64,000 nt of DNA from Gammaproteobacteria bacterium (GCA_021772915.1 JAJFLB010000023.1:186001-250000); one strand, 5' to 3'. Shown: positions 19,891-30,131, numbered from the stretch's first letter. Made by a program: numbers and translations. Notes: generated from the sequence alone by a model not told the origin.

Positions 19891-20637
19891 ATGACTGACA
19901 TCACCATTATCACTCCAGTCTGGAACAACGCGGAAACCATCGAACACAACATTCGCTCGATTGCGGACCAAAGCGTATCGAGCCAGCACATATTAGTAGA
20001 TGGGGCATCAACCGACGGCACCCTGGAGATCATCCGGCACCAACAATTACCTGGTTCCGTCATTATCAGTGAACCCGACAAAGGCATGTATGACGCGATA
20101 AACAAGGGGCTCAAACAAGCCAAAGGAGACATCGTCGGCATCCTGAATGCCGATGATTACTACCCGACCGATAACGTACTAGAGCTAGTGCAAGAGACAT
20201 TCACCGACCCTGACATTGACGCCTGTTACGGCGATCTGATTTACGTGGAGCGACACAACACAGACAAGATAGTGCGTAACTGGAAATCGGGATACTACAA
20301 CCGACACAAGTTCTACTCAGGCTGGATGCCACCCCACCCCACATTTTTTATACGAAGAAAACTATATGAACAATTTGGAGGATTCCGACTGGATCTGGGA
20401 TCGGCTGCAGACTACGAACTGATGTTGCGGATGCTATTGAAGCACCAAACCAAAACGGCTTATATTCCGCAGGTATTAGTGCATATGAGGAATGCAGGGG
20501 TGAGTAATGTTAGCCATGTAAACCGCCTCAGAGCGAACCGGTTTGATCGTCAGGCATGGAGGGTTAATGAAATAAGGCCAAGGCCGTGGACTTTGTTGGC
20601 AAAACCACTACGGAAAATTGGTCAGTGGCTTTTGTAA
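19891..20637 (+). CDS. Glycosyltransferase family 2
   Basis: MTDITIITPVWNNAETIEHNIRSIADQS...ILVDGASTDGTLEII...GILNADDYYPTDN. Confidence 0.93.
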   Translation: MTDITIITPVWNNAETIEHNIRSIADQSVSSQHILVDGASTDGTLEIIRHQQLPGSVIISEPDKGMYDAINKGLKQAKGDIVGILNADDYYPTDNVLELVQETFTDPDIDACYGDLIYVERHNTDKIVRNWKSGYYNRHKFYSGWMPPHPTFFIRRKLYEQFGGFRLDLGSAADYELMLRMLLKHQTKTAYIPQVLVHMRNAGVSNVSHVNRLRANRFDRQAWRVNEIRPRPWTLLAKPLRKIGQWLL

Positions 20638-20697
20638 GCCCGCCAGAAATTAAAGGCGGTTAGAAGAAGAGTTTTCCATTAGTGAGGAGATTCTACG

Positions 20698-20735
20698 ATG
20701 AAAAAGTCACGTTAGACATAAAGCCAGATTCGTTT
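20698..20735 (+). pseudogene. Very short IS3-type OrfA N-terminal remnant
   Basis: ATG AAA AAG TCA CGT TAG ACA TAA AGC CAG ATT reads MKKSR*T*SQI, resembling the MKKSRYTESQI start with two stops. Confidence 0.35.
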
Positions 20736-20815
20736 GAGGGCCAACAGATGCTCAGCCGAGATATATACAGGCTTACTACCGTCGCGTCGTTTTACGCGTG
20801 GGTTACTGCGTTGAT

Positions 20816-20923
20816 TCAGTAGCCGGATAGCGTATTTACGGTGATATCCGTAAACCACTCAAAATTCGTCGAGAATGCCGCCCGTTTGAACTCCGAATCA
20901 TATTTCCTGCTTTGTCTTTTCAT
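20816..20923 (-). pseudogene. Second transposase OrfA-like N-terminal fragment
   Basis: MKRQSRKYDSEFKRAAFSTNFEWFTDITVNTLSGY*; first 16 aa resemble IS3 OrfA starts. Its ATG overlaps the preceding gene's TGA. Confidence 0.4.
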
Positions 20924-22509
20924 TTAGCACCTCGTTTTGGATCACTACCATGATCCTTAACGCGGTGCTTGGTATCGTGGGGGGAGAGCACAATTTTCAG
21001 GGCAGGCGCAGGGTTGCGGGACTGGAGGTCGTGAGATAGGCAGTCGTCTTCTTGCATGAGCTGTTCAGAATGCTTGGTCGTGGAGGTATCTTCAGTAGGA
21101 GGCGTACGTGAAGAGCTTATAGGTGAGAGGAAAGACGTCTCACTAATGAATATCCTCTTGGTCGTCTTAAGAAGGATCCCAAGGTCAAGCGCAAAGGAAA
21201 GGTTTTTGACATAGTAGAGGTCGTAGCGAAGCTTCTCCTTAGAGTCTTCTGGACCAGATGTGGCCTTGAAGTTTACCTGAGCCCACCCCGTGATGCCCGG
21301 TTGCACAAGGTGGCGAAGATGATAATGTGGAACGTGTTTCTCCAGGACTTCGACTTCTTCCAGCCACTCGGGACGTGGTCCAACGAGAGACATTTCCCCT
21401 ACAAAAACGTTCCAAAACTGTGGTAACTCGTCAAGGCGTAATCGGCGTAGGACGCTCCCCCAGGACGTGATAGTAACATTCGTTTTGCCCGTGTTGAATG
21501 GACCGTTTTCGTCGGAGCCCTCTTCCATAGTTCGAAATTTCCAAATCACAAATTTCTGACCCTTATATCCCAGGCGATGTTGACCGTATAAAGGGTTGCG
21601 AATTCCTGTTAGTCGAGAGATTGTTGCGATAACTATCATCGGCAATATAAAGGTAATTAGACCCAGTGTAGCCATCGCCACATCAAGCCATCGTTTAAGA
21701 ACGAGGTATGTCCGCCGTTGCCGTGCGAGAATATTAGCCAAGAGCCATTCTGGTCGCGCCGCGTGATCAGGGGGAATTTTCCCATAAAGAGTTTCGTAGA
21801 AATCGATATCAGTCAGGACAGGGATATCGTCGGCTATGGCAGCTGCAAAAATTGCTCTGAATCTTTCTGGGCTGTTCTCCAGTGTTTCGTGTGTGATAAC
21901 AATAATGTCTGTAAACTCACGCAGGCCATCGGTTGGTCGGTAAGAGGGACGCCATTGGCTTAAATCCCAGGTTTGCGCATTCATTAATCCATGATCCGAT
22001 GATATGGGTTTGAATCCTAGTTGTGGATGGGCAATGAGGTCTTCGCGAATCTCGGCAAGAATTTCGTTTTCGCTCAGGAACCAGATTCTCTGGGCCATTA
22101 AATTTGAGGAAAATAGTCTAACCCAGAAATGACGCCACATAAGAAAGCAGGCGTGTGCAAAGATTGCAGCTAGAAGCAACTGAGTTTTCGGAGTCAAGTC
22201 ATGAAATGGCGATAGCGCATAGAATAAAGCAATTCCAAGCAGGGTGTTGACTGCAAAAGCCCCAACTGAGTCCCGGAGTAGAGAAATAAGATTGCGCATT
22301 GCTCGGAATTCATACAATCCGAGTGTGTATATCGTGAGAATCCAAACCAAAAAGACGGGGCTAAACGCAACAACGTGTTTGAGGAAAAATTGTCCGTTGA
22401 CAACTGAGAGATCTCGGACGGACATCGCTATCCAAAGCGAGGCGTAACAGATCGCCAGATCGCCCAAAACTAATACGGTTTTCCTTTTCGAAGTTACCAT
22501 TTGTCCCAA
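20920..22509 (-). CDS. Undecaprenyl-phosphate sugar phosphotransferase (WbaP/exopolysaccharide initiating transferase)
   Basis: N-terminal TM region; RWLDVAMATLGLITFILPMIVIATISRLTG...VIWKFRTMEEGSDENGPF...RLRLDELPQFWNVFVGEMSLVGPRPEW...QPGITGWAQVN. Confidence 0.95.
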   Translation of the reverse strand: MGQMVTSKRKTVLVLGDLAICYASLWIAMSVRDLSVVNGQFFLKHVVAFSPVFLVWILTIYTLGLYEFRAMRNLISLLRDSVGAFAVNTLLGIALFYALSPFHDLTPKTQLLLAAIFAHACFLMWRHFWVRLFSSNLMAQRIWFLSENEILAEIREDLIAHPQLGFKPISSDHGLMNAQTWDLSQWRPSYRPTDGLREFTDIIVITHETLENSPERFRAIFAAAIADDIPVLTDIDFYETLYGKIPPDHAARPEWLLANILARQRRTYLVLKRWLDVAMATLGLITFILPMIVIATISRLTGIRNPLYGQHRLGYKGQKFVIWKFRTMEEGSDENGPFNTGKTNVTITSWGSVLRRLRLDELPQFWNVFVGEMSLVGPRPEWLEEVEVLEKHVPHYHLRHLVQPGITGWAQVNFKATSGPEDSKEKLRYDLYYVKNLSFALDLGILLKTTKRIFISETSFLSPISSSRTPPTEDTSTTKHSEQLMQEDDCLSHDLQSRNPAPALKIVLSPHDTKHRVKDHGSDPKRGAK

Positions 22510-22661
22510 AACCCTATCAGAATGGCCAATTGGTGTCTTGCGTAATTAAAGTTAAGTATAATTTCGATAGAATGACTATTCTACTGAATAAGCGGAAATA
22601 AGTGGCTTGCTTGACGGCAGGAGTAACTGCTTTCTTCTCGGGAAATGGTTTAAATTTTAGA

Positions 22662-22691
22662 GTTCCCGACGAATGAATTCGTCGGTCCTAC
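22662..22691 (-). repeat. REP-like hairpin, single copy
   Basis: gttcccgacgaatgaattcgtcggtcctac; same family as the elements at 25234-25662, 32521-32730, 34180, 35945, 35994 and 43189. Confidence 0.85.
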
Positions 22692-22769
22692 GGTCACTTT
22701 CGTGCCACATGCTGACCAGCGGTGCCGGTTTTGGCACGCCGGACAGATTCTAATCTGACCCGCCCAATT

Positions 22770-25157
22770 TCAGAACCTGTAATTAAAAATAATCCCCTGC
22801 GTAGAAGGATTATTCCAGTTCGCTTGCAACGTCGTAATGTCGGGGCGGGCCGCCGGGTTGTACACCCTGGCCCAGTTCAGGGTTGCCTCATCACTGTGAT
22901 TAAGAAAATAAAACTGAATCTGAAAATTACTGCTCGCCACGTCCCATATCAACCTGAAATCAGTCCGCGTATGAGAATCCTGCCGGACACCCGCAAGGTT
23001 GATGTCGTTGGCATAATAATCACTGGCATAGGTGCCCTGCAGGTACGGCGTCAGTGTTCCCCAGTTATCAAAACTGAAAGTGTAAGAAGTCTGCAAACCG
23101 ATCACCCACTCCGGTGAAAGCGCCGGGTGCCAACCGTTAAACGAGAGCGAATCACCCTGCGTGTGACCGGGTATATCCCCCAGGCCGGCCAGGTTCGGTG
23201 CCTGGTACTCTCCAAAAGTCGCGTCCGTATATGCAATATTTGTAGCCAGCTTCCACTTTGGTGTGGGTGACCACTGAATTTCAGCCTCGACACCCTTGGC
23301 CTCCACGGCACCGCCATTGCCAGTATATTCAGTGGCTTCAGGCGAACCTGGAAAAGGTAAGTTCAGAAAAGACTGCGACTGCACATCCTTGAAGTCGTTG
23401 TACCAGACCGACAGGTTGAGTCGCACGGCACCGTCTGCCAAACTGCCCTTTACGCCAATTTCATAGGCCGACAATTCTTCGGGCTCCCAGGTCGGATTAA
23501 CACGCGGAGCCGAGTTGTTGCCACCGGCCACGTAGCCGGTCGAGGCCGAGACATAGCTCATCAACTGCTCGTTAATCTGGTATTCCAAGGCGGCTTTCCA
23601 CAGGATATCGTCCCAGCTGCCCTCTTCACCCGTTTTCAGCGTCTTGCTCTCGTCGTTCCAACGCAGGCCACCGGTAACCGTAAAACGATCACCGAATGCA
23701 TAGCTGACTTGCCCAAATGCTGCCTGAGTATCGGTCAGAAAGTCTCCCTTCACATCCCAGGCAGGTTGTGAAAGCACACCTTTGTTTGCCTCCAGCCAGC
23801 CCCAGTCCGCTTCGCGGTCAGACACGTAAAGCCCCAATAGCCAGTCAAACGCACCGCCTCCATTGCCTGATATACGTAGTTCACTGGACCAGTAGGTATC
23901 CCGGGTGTTCCAACCCACAAAGTCACTGCTGGTGAACTCACCCTGGTCACTAAAATCACTGTCATAGGTTTGCTCGCTTTCGAATCGGCTGTAGTTGCTG
24001 AGCCATTGCAGACTGGCGAAGCCCATGTCCCAATTCAGGTCAACCGTATTGACCTCGTGTTCGGACTGGGCCGCGGAAATGTAGTTTCGAAATACACTCC
24101 AGGGACCCAGATCCGGGATAATGCCGGCCGGTGCAAATTGATGACCGGGTTTTAGTTCGCCATCAACATATGCGCCGATTTGCTGATACCCCCAGGGGGC
24201 CGTTCCCGTTCCATTTTCATCCTGGAATTTTCTCCACACGAGAACACTGAAGCGATCATTGGGTTGCCACAGCAGACTGGTGCGCAATGTTTGTTCTTTG
24301 CGATCGTTGAGGTCGTCTGAGTCAGGTTCAAGGGTGAAGTTGCCGATCCAGCCCGAACGACTTTCAGACAAACCCGCCATGCGTAGCGCCAGTGTGTCGG
24401 TGATCGGAATATTGAGTGTCAGACGCCAACGTGTTTTATCCGGAATACTGTTTTCACCCTCGGCGTAGCCGTAAAACCCCTCAAACGTGGGCGCATTCGT
24501 GACAATGCTGACAGCACCTGCATAAGCATGCTGACCAAAGCTGGTTACCTGTGGTCCACGTAGTACTTCGATATGATTGACATCCAGAAAGGACTCAAAC
24601 CGCGTGGTTGAGGTTGGGATGTATATCCCGTCCTCGAATACGCCCACCACCGAGTCAGCCTCTGGACCGATGCTGTTGGTCCTGGCGCCACGCATGGACA
24701 ACCGGACATCCTGACCGGTTTGTCCGTAACGCAATCCCGGCGTGAGATACTCCAGACGTGAGAGGTCTTCAACACCGCCCAGCGCCAGTTGTTCCGCACT
24801 CAAACGAGTAATGGATGCGGGTAATTCAGAGCCCGCCGGCATAGGCGTCCCTCTGACAGCTTTCTCCCTCGTTGCACCAGCGGCGGGTGAACCGCTGTGT
24901 GCTTTCGCGACAGCTATCTTTTGACTGTTCGCAAATTCATTTTTGGCCGCTTCCAGTTCAGATTCCAAACCCGAAATGGTTTGCCTGGCATTCTTGAGCT
25001 GTGCTTCCAGATTGCTGATCTTGGCCTGCATTGCTTCCTCGCGTGCACTCAGGGTCGAATCGGCTGGCTCCGACGCATTAATTGGCTCGACCACAAAGGT
25101 CAGCACCATGATAGCCAGCAATAAAAACAAAGATGGTCGCATGAAAGTCTCCCGCAA
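22770..25157 (-). CDS. TonB-dependent receptor with N-terminal coiled-coil extension
   Basis: Plug motif (VRLSMRGARTNSIGPEADSVVGVFEDGIYIP...VEVLRGPQ-like IEVLRGPQVTSFGQHAYAGAVSIVTNAP), C-terminal beta strand ending in F (IIFNYRF). Confidence 0.92.
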   Translation of the reverse strand: MRETFMRPSLFLLLAIMVLTFVVEPINASEPADSTLSAREEAMQAKISNLEAQLKNARQTISGLESELEAAKNEFANSQKIAVAKAHSGSPAAGATREKAVRGTPMPAGSELPASITRLSAEQLALGGVEDLSRLEYLTPGLRYGQTGQDVRLSMRGARTNSIGPEADSVVGVFEDGIYIPTSTTRFESFLDVNHIEVLRGPQVTSFGQHAYAGAVSIVTNAPTFEGFYGYAEGENSIPDKTRWRLTLNIPITDTLALRMAGLSESRSGWIGNFTLEPDSDDLNDRKEQTLRTSLLWQPNDRFSVLVWRKFQDENGTGTAPWGYQQIGAYVDGELKPGHQFAPAGIIPDLGPWSVFRNYISAAQSEHEVNTVDLNWDMGFASLQWLSNYSRFESEQTYDSDFSDQGEFTSSDFVGWNTRDTYWSSELRISGNGGGAFDWLLGLYVSDREADWGWLEANKGVLSQPAWDVKGDFLTDTQAAFGQVSYAFGDRFTVTGGLRWNDESKTLKTGEEGSWDDILWKAALEYQINEQLMSYVSASTGYVAGGNNSAPRVNPTWEPEELSAYEIGVKGSLADGAVRLNLSVWYNDFKDVQSQSFLNLPFPGSPEATEYTGNGGAVEAKGVEAEIQWSPTPKWKLATNIAYTDATFGEYQAPNLAGLGDIPGHTQGDSLSFNGWHPALSPEWVIGLQTSYTFSFDNWGTLTPYLQGTYASDYYANDINLAGVRQDSHTRTDFRLIWDVASSNFQIQFYFLNHSDEATLNWARVYNPAARPDITTLQANWNNPSTQGIIFNYRF

Positions 25158-25233
25158 AAGTCCAACGCGCAGTGGCTTTGCAGTGTAGCAGTTTCATGTG
25201 GTTTATCGATACGTTATTCAGGCACAGAGCTGG

Positions 25234-25662
25234 GTAGGACCGACGACAAATTCGTCGGGAACTGCTCCCGACCGGCGGGTTGGTTGCGTGAAAGACCAGT
25301 TCCCGACCAGCAAGCTGGTCAGTCCTACAAAAACCCCTCCACCCGTAGGACCGACGACAAATTCGTCGGGAACCGTTCCCGACCGGCGGGTTGGTTGCGT
25401 GAAAGGCCGGTTCCCGACCAGCAAGCTGGTCAGTCCTACAAAAACCCCTCCACCCGTAGGACCGACGAATTCATTCGTCGGGAACTGTTCCCGACCGGCG
25501 GGTTGGTTGCGTGAAAGACCAGTTCCCGACCAGCAAGCTGGTCAGTCCTACAAAAGCCCCTCCACCCGTAGGACCGACGACAAATTCGTCGGGAACTGTT
25601 CCCGACCGGCGGGTTGGTTGCGTGAAAGACCAGTTCCCGACCAGCGAGCTGGTCGGTCCTAC
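25234..25662. repeat. Tandem array, four ~111-bp units each with two inverted REP-like hairpins
   Basis: gtaggaccgacga...ttcgtcgggaac...gttcccgaccagcaagctggtcagtcctac units start at 25234, 25345, 25456 and 25568. Confidence 0.95.
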
Positions 25663-25684
25663 AGGAACTCCAATTTACGATGTC

Positions 25685-28144
25685 CTAAAAAGGCAGGTCT
25701 AACTGATCATTTATCGCCAGCATTTGCTGTTTAAATTCGTCTTTGATGCGCTCCAGCGCAATCTCGCTATCCGCATCAAAACGTAATACCAGCACGGGCG
25801 TGGTATTGGATGCTCTAACCAAGCCCCAGCCGTCTGCATAATCGGCACGTACACCATCGATGGTATTGATGGTTGCGTCCGCAAAAACCGCTTCCTGCTG
25901 CATACGGGTGACAAATGTATGGTTTTCACCCTCTGCTGTTTCCACTTTGAGTTCGGGTGTACTGTAACTGTCGGGCAGACTGTTAAGTATTTCTTCTGCA
26001 CCACGCTCATCAGCAGCCAGTATCTCGAGTAATCTTGCGGCCGCATAAATACCACAGTCAAAACCGTACCACCGTTCCTTAAAGAAGAAATGTCCGCTCA
26101 TCTCACCAGCAAACGGTGCATCCACTTCCTTCATCTTGTTTTTGATCAGCGAGTGGCCGGTCTTGTACATCATGGCCTTACCGCCGGCAGCCTCGATCTC
26201 TTCGTGCAGGTGGCCGGTGCACTTGACGTCATAAATGACGGTCTCACCTGGGCATCTGGCAAGTATGTCCCTTACAAACAACATCATCAGGCGGTCGGCG
26301 TAGATAATGTCACCGGCCGGTGTTACCACCCCCAGTCTGTCTGCATCACCATCAAATGCGACCCCCAGGTCTGCACCCATAATTTTGACCGAAATGATCA
26401 GGTCCTGCAGATTTTCAGGCTCGCTGGGGTCAGGGTGGTGGTTTGGGAAACTTCCGTCTACGTCATCAAACAACGGGAATACCTCTGCACCAATATCACG
26501 AAGTACGTCGGCCGCACACACAGCGCCGATTCCATTGCCACAATCCGCAACCACCTTGAGGGGTTTTTGCAACTGAATATCTCCGGAAATTTTCTCGCGG
26601 TAGCGGCCCACCATTTTTTCCTGCTTGACCTCACCCTTACCCACTCGCAGGTTGCCGCTCTTGATGCGTGTGTACATATCGGTGATCTGTTGACCCGATT
26701 GGGTGACACCACCGATCAATGCTTTGAATCCATTGTAATTTGGCGGGTTGTGGCTACCGGTTACCATTACACCGGTCCCGTTACCGAGCTCATAAGCCGC
26801 GAAATACAACACCCCGGTGGGCACCGCGCCAATATCCACGACATCACAACCGGTTGATGCAATACCCTCAACCATGCCCGCTGCCAGGTCCGGTCCGGAT
26901 ACCCTGCCATCTCGTGCCACCACTACCGGCCCGGCTTCCTGCTCCAGGGTAAGACTCCCGACGACCTGACCGACTTGCCGGGCGATTTCTGCATCCAGCG
27001 TCTCACCGATGATCCCACGAATGTCATAGGCCCTGAATATGGTTTCCACCAGCTCCACAGGCGGCAGGTTTTTGCTGGGAGCCATATCGCCTTTCTCCCT
27101 ATTGAAACTTAAGTTCGGTAAACCAACTTCTCCCAGCGAATCAAGGTGCTCGATCAGGTTGCGGGTCTCTTGTTCATCAGGCTGGTCTTCACCGGCCCCT
27201 TCTGCCTGCCCGGATACTTCGGGTACCACGCCAGCTTGCATCTGCCCACTTTGATTCTGAACAGCTTGTAGCGGCTTTTCTGGCTTTTCTGGTTCTTCCG
27301 GCGGAATCTTATAAGGCCTGAACTTCAGTAGGACACCAAACCCAAGCGCTATGAGACCAACCACAAACAACAGCAGATGCAAGAAGACGTTTGAACTTGA
27401 CACCCAAATGGCCTGTGTGACGCCGACACGCAAAAAGCTACCGGGGATAAGCAACCAGCTAACCCGTTCGGACGACGTCGGTCTTACAGCAAATTCGGAG
27501 ACTCTCGTTGGCATGAACAGACCATTGTGTTGATATAAGGCAAACACACCTGCCGCTGGAAGGGAGGCTTTGAAAGCCGTTACTATCAGGGAAGGCCTGA
27601 CCTTCACCAGCAGGTACACAACCGGGGATGCTTCACCACCCGCCCGCACCACCATGGCCATGTAAGCATCAGCTCCCGCTCCGTGCACTTGCACCGTTGA
27701 CTGCCCCAGCTCTTGGGCCGAGAGCAGCATGTCGTAGAGGGCAAAACCAAACGGACCCATATCCAGGGGGCGCAGCTCGGCCAGATTGTTGTCATACAAC
27801 TGGATATCAATAAGCTCTGGTACACGTTCACCGACATACTGCCTAAGGCCGGCCAGTTGGTCCGGTGCCGCGGCCGCGCTGGCTACGAGTTGCCGCAGCT
27901 GTGAATCCATGAGCACTTTTCGAAAGCTATGTACCGTTTCACTGACCTGTCTCATGGTCTTCTCGGCATTCTTGTAAAACGCGTCGTTGTCGTCCTGGCT
28001 GGTCCCCCCAGAAAACAACAACAAGCTGAGCAGGAGCAATAGCAGAACTCCGGGTACAATCAATGCTAACGGGTTTAGCGCCTCAAGCTGGACTTTCCAC
28101 CAATTGATATCGCGGGGGAATTTAATTTTCTTGGTGAGTTTCAT
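25685..28144 (-). CDS. algC: Phosphomannomutase/phosphoglucomutase (AlgC-type) with N-terminal membrane/sensor-like extension
   Basis: FRAYDIRGIIGETLDAEIARQVGQ; VMVTGSHNPPNYNGFK; FDGDADRLGV; GEMSGHFFF. N-terminal MKLTKKIKFPRD start at 28144 with TM helices. Confidence 0.9.
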   Translation of the reverse strand: MKLTKKIKFPRDINWWKVQLEALNPLALIVPGVLLLLLLSLLLFSGGTSQDDNDAFYKNAEKTMRQVSETVHSFRKVLMDSQLRQLVASAAAAPDQLAGLRQYVGERVPELIDIQLYDNNLAELRPLDMGPFGFALYDMLLSAQELGQSTVQVHGAGADAYMAMVVRAGGEASPVVYLLVKVRPSLIVTAFKASLPAAGVFALYQHNGLFMPTRVSEFAVRPTSSERVSWLLIPGSFLRVGVTQAIWVSSSNVFLHLLLFVVGLIALGFGVLLKFRPYKIPPEEPEKPEKPLQAVQNQSGQMQAGVVPEVSGQAEGAGEDQPDEQETRNLIEHLDSLGEVGLPNLSFNREKGDMAPSKNLPPVELVETIFRAYDIRGIIGETLDAEIARQVGQVVGSLTLEQEAGPVVVARDGRVSGPDLAAGMVEGIASTGCDVVDIGAVPTGVLYFAAYELGNGTGVMVTGSHNPPNYNGFKALIGGVTQSGQQITDMYTRIKSGNLRVGKGEVKQEKMVGRYREKISGDIQLQKPLKVVADCGNGIGAVCAADVLRDIGAEVFPLFDDVDGSFPNHHPDPSEPENLQDLIISVKIMGADLGVAFDGDADRLGVVTPAGDIIYADRLMMLFVRDILARCPGETVIYDVKCTGHLHEEIEAAGGKAMMYKTGHSLIKNKMKEVDAPFAGEMSGHFFFKERWYGFDCGIYAAARLLEILAADERGAEEILNSLPDSYSTPELKVETAEGENHTFVTRMQQEAVFADATINTIDGVRADYADGWGLVRASNTTPVLVLRFDADSEIALERIKDEFKQQMLAINDQLDLPF

Positions 28145-28166
28145 GTTCGAGGTCTGATGCCAGGTC

Positions 28167-28637
28167 CTAATTTCTGCCGGTGTGGCCGAAGCCACCCGCA
28201 CCACGTTTGCTGGCCGTAAAAGAATCGACAACTTCGAAACGGGCCATGACCACAGGAACAATCACCAGCTGGGCTATACGCAGCCCGGGTTCAATCTCAA
28301 ATTCCTTGTCTGAGCGATTCCAGCAGGATACAAAAACCTGACCCTGGTAATCACTGTCGATCAACCCCACCAGGTTACCAAGCACCAGTCCGTACTTATG
28401 CCCCAAACCCGAGCGTGGCAATATGACGGCAGCCAGTCCCTGGTCAGCAATGTGCAGGGCAAACCCCGTGGGTATCAGCACTGTTTCGCCCGGGTGAACG
28501 GTGAGGGCTTGTTCTACACATGCACGTATGTCCATACCGGCCGAACCGTTGGTGGTATACGCGGGCAAAGGTATTTCCTGACCCAGTCTGGGATCCACAA
28601 TTTTTAACTGGATGGCCTTAAGACTTTGTTTTTCCAA
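28167..28637 (-). CDS. dut: dUTP diphosphatase
   Basis: [46 protein letters not shown]-terminal [10 protein letters not shown]. Confidence 0.96.
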   Translation of the reverse strand: MEKQSLKAIQLKIVDPRLGQEIPLPAYTTNGSAGMDIRACVEQALTVHPGETVLIPTGFALHIADQGLAAVILPRSGLGHKYGLVLGNLVGLIDSDYQGQVFVSCWNRSDKEFEIEPGLRIAQLVIVPVVMARFEVVDSFTASKRGAGGFGHTGRN

Positions 28638-28745
28638 CTGGCATCCTTTAACAACCCATCCCCATCACCCCATCATATCAAGCCTTTGGCCTGATGTAAT
28701 ACCCAGTTTGTCCTACATGCAGTACCGGCAAGCTCCGATTTACCC

Positions 28746-29471
28746 ATGCTTGCTGATAATTCAACATCTGGTCTGAGACTACAGTCCTTTTTTTCAGCAG
28801 GGGCCATGAGAAATAGCACAAAGAAAAACATGAGTCCGCCAGGACAGCAATTTCTGCCCGCGTCCTTATCCGACGCGGAGCTGGTGGCAAGACTGCTGCA
28901 TGGCGGACAAGAACAAGGGGAAGACCTTACGCGAGCCGAGCGGCTGTTGAAGAAATTCGGCGGATTGCGTGGCCTGCAAGTCGCCAGCCGCACACTGGCC
29001 CACGATCGTGAAGGGATGGATGACCGTTGTGCACATCAACTCCGGGTCGCGCATGAACTGGTTCATCGGCAATTGAAACAGTCACTGCAACGCGGTATCT
29101 CGCTGACCAGCCCGGCCATGACCATGGAATACCTGCAGACCGTATTGAGAGACCGCAACCGCGAGATTTTCACCTGTTTGTTTCTGGACACACGCCACCG
29201 CGTAATTGCGGCTGAGGATCTCTTCCAGGGCTCCATAGACGGCGCCTGTGTTTACCCCAGGATCGTTGCTGAAAGAGCACTCAGACTGTACGCGGCCGCG
29301 GTCATCGTCGCGCACAATCATCCCTCGGGAGTAACTGAACCAAGTCTTGCCGACCAGGCGATTACACGACGCCTGAAAGACGCGTTGCTGTTACTGGAAA
29401 TCCGCTTGCTGGATCATTTTGTAGTGGGCGATGGTTTGCCGGTCTCCATGGCCTCGCGGGGCATGTTGTAA
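28746..29471 (+). CDS. radC: RadC family JAMM-domain protein
   Basis: RDRNREIFTCLFLDTRHRVIAAEDLFQGSID...VIVAHNHPSGVTEPSLAD. Start may be ATG at 28807. Confidence 0.93.
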   Translation: MLADNSTSGLRLQSFFSAGAMRNSTKKNMSPPGQQFLPASLSDAELVARLLHGGQEQGEDLTRAERLLKKFGGLRGLQVASRTLAHDREGMDDRCAHQLRVAHELVHRQLKQSLQRGISLTSPAMTMEYLQTVLRDRNREIFTCLFLDTRHRVIAAEDLFQGSIDGACVYPRIVAERALRLYAAAVIVAHNHPSGVTEPSLADQAITRRLKDALLLLEIRLLDHFVVGDGLPVSMASRGML

Positions 29472-29486
29472 CTTGCTAAGAACAAT

Positions 29487-29540
29487 AGCCCGCATATTGC
29501 ATCAGTATGGCCCAGGCCAGCCTGGTGTAATATGCGGGCT
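29487..29540. repeat. CCCGCATATT palindromic repeat (imperfect, 16-nt loop)
   Basis: agcccgcatattgcatcag-tatggcccaggccagc-ctggtgtaatatgcgggct; same arms as the perfect palindrome at 55164-55197. Confidence 0.85.
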
Positions 29541-29618
29541 CTAATCCGGTTGCATATCAACAGGCATTAAGGTATAAAGTGCGGCTCACTTTCAGTAGTA
29601 CAGTAACGGAATATTCCA

Positions 29619-29855
29619 ATGGCCAGAGTTTGTCAGGTTACCGGTAAGCATCCCGTTTCCGGGAACAATGTGTCGCACTCAAACAGAAAAAGCAGGCGAC
29701 GCTTTCTACCCAACCTTCACCGCCACCGTTTTTGGGTGGAAAGTGAAAATCGTTGGGTCCGTTTACGTGTGTCCACCAAGGGTTTGCGTATCATTGACAA
29801 GAAGGGCATTGATGCCGTTTTAACTGACCTGCGTTCACGCGGTGAGAAGGTCTGA
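29619..29855 (+). CDS. rpmB: 50S ribosomal protein L28
   Basis: [63 protein letters not shown]. Confidence 0.98.
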   Translation: MARVCQVTGKHPVSGNNVSHSNRKSRRRFLPNLHRHRFWVESENRWVRLRVSTKGLRIIDKKGIDAVLTDLRSRGEKV

Positions 29856-29867
29856 GGAGTATAGACA

Positions 29868-30035
29868 ATGGCAAAATCATCACGCGAAAAAATCCGCCTT
29901 ACATCTTCCGCCGGTACCGGTCATTTTTACACCACGGATAAAAATAAAAAGAACACACCGGGGAAAATGGAAATGAAAAAATATGACCCCGTGGTTCGTA
30001 AGCACGTGATGTATAAGGAAGGCAAGATCAAATAG
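29868..30035 (+). CDS. rpmG: 50S ribosomal protein L33
   Basis: 55-aa ORF below the track cutoff: [55 protein letters not shown]. Confidence 0.97.
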   Translation: MAKSSREKIRLTSSAGTGHFYTTDKNKKNTPGKMEMKKYDPVVRKHVMYKEGKIK

Positions 30036-30131
30036 TTGATCTGGACGATTACCAAACCACTTTTCTAGACGACCTCTGGCCCACTTTCCAAACCACATCT
30101 TCCTCATTTATAACCTGTGGGGCGCTGTGCC

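Noticed and set aside
25234-25662. Possible CRISPR array
   Set aside because: Units are ~111 bp and nearly identical throughout, with no unique spacers and no cas genes; better explained as REP/BIME-like repeats.
25198-25734. 178-aa plus-strand ORF and overlapping ORFs across the 111-bp array
   Set aside because: Open in several frames because the repeat unit length is a multiple of three for most units; translation is only the repeat (PVGPTTNSSGTVPDRRVGCVK...).
25685-28144. AlgC fused to an N-terminal membrane/sensor region as a novel fusion
   Set aside because: Long N-terminal extensions are, to my knowledge, already known in Pseudomonas-type AlgC reading frames, so not reported as new.
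28145-28261. Longer AlgC N-terminus in the ORF track
   Set aside because: Overlaps the dut 3' end; ATG at 28144 followed by a normal membrane-anchor start is preferred.
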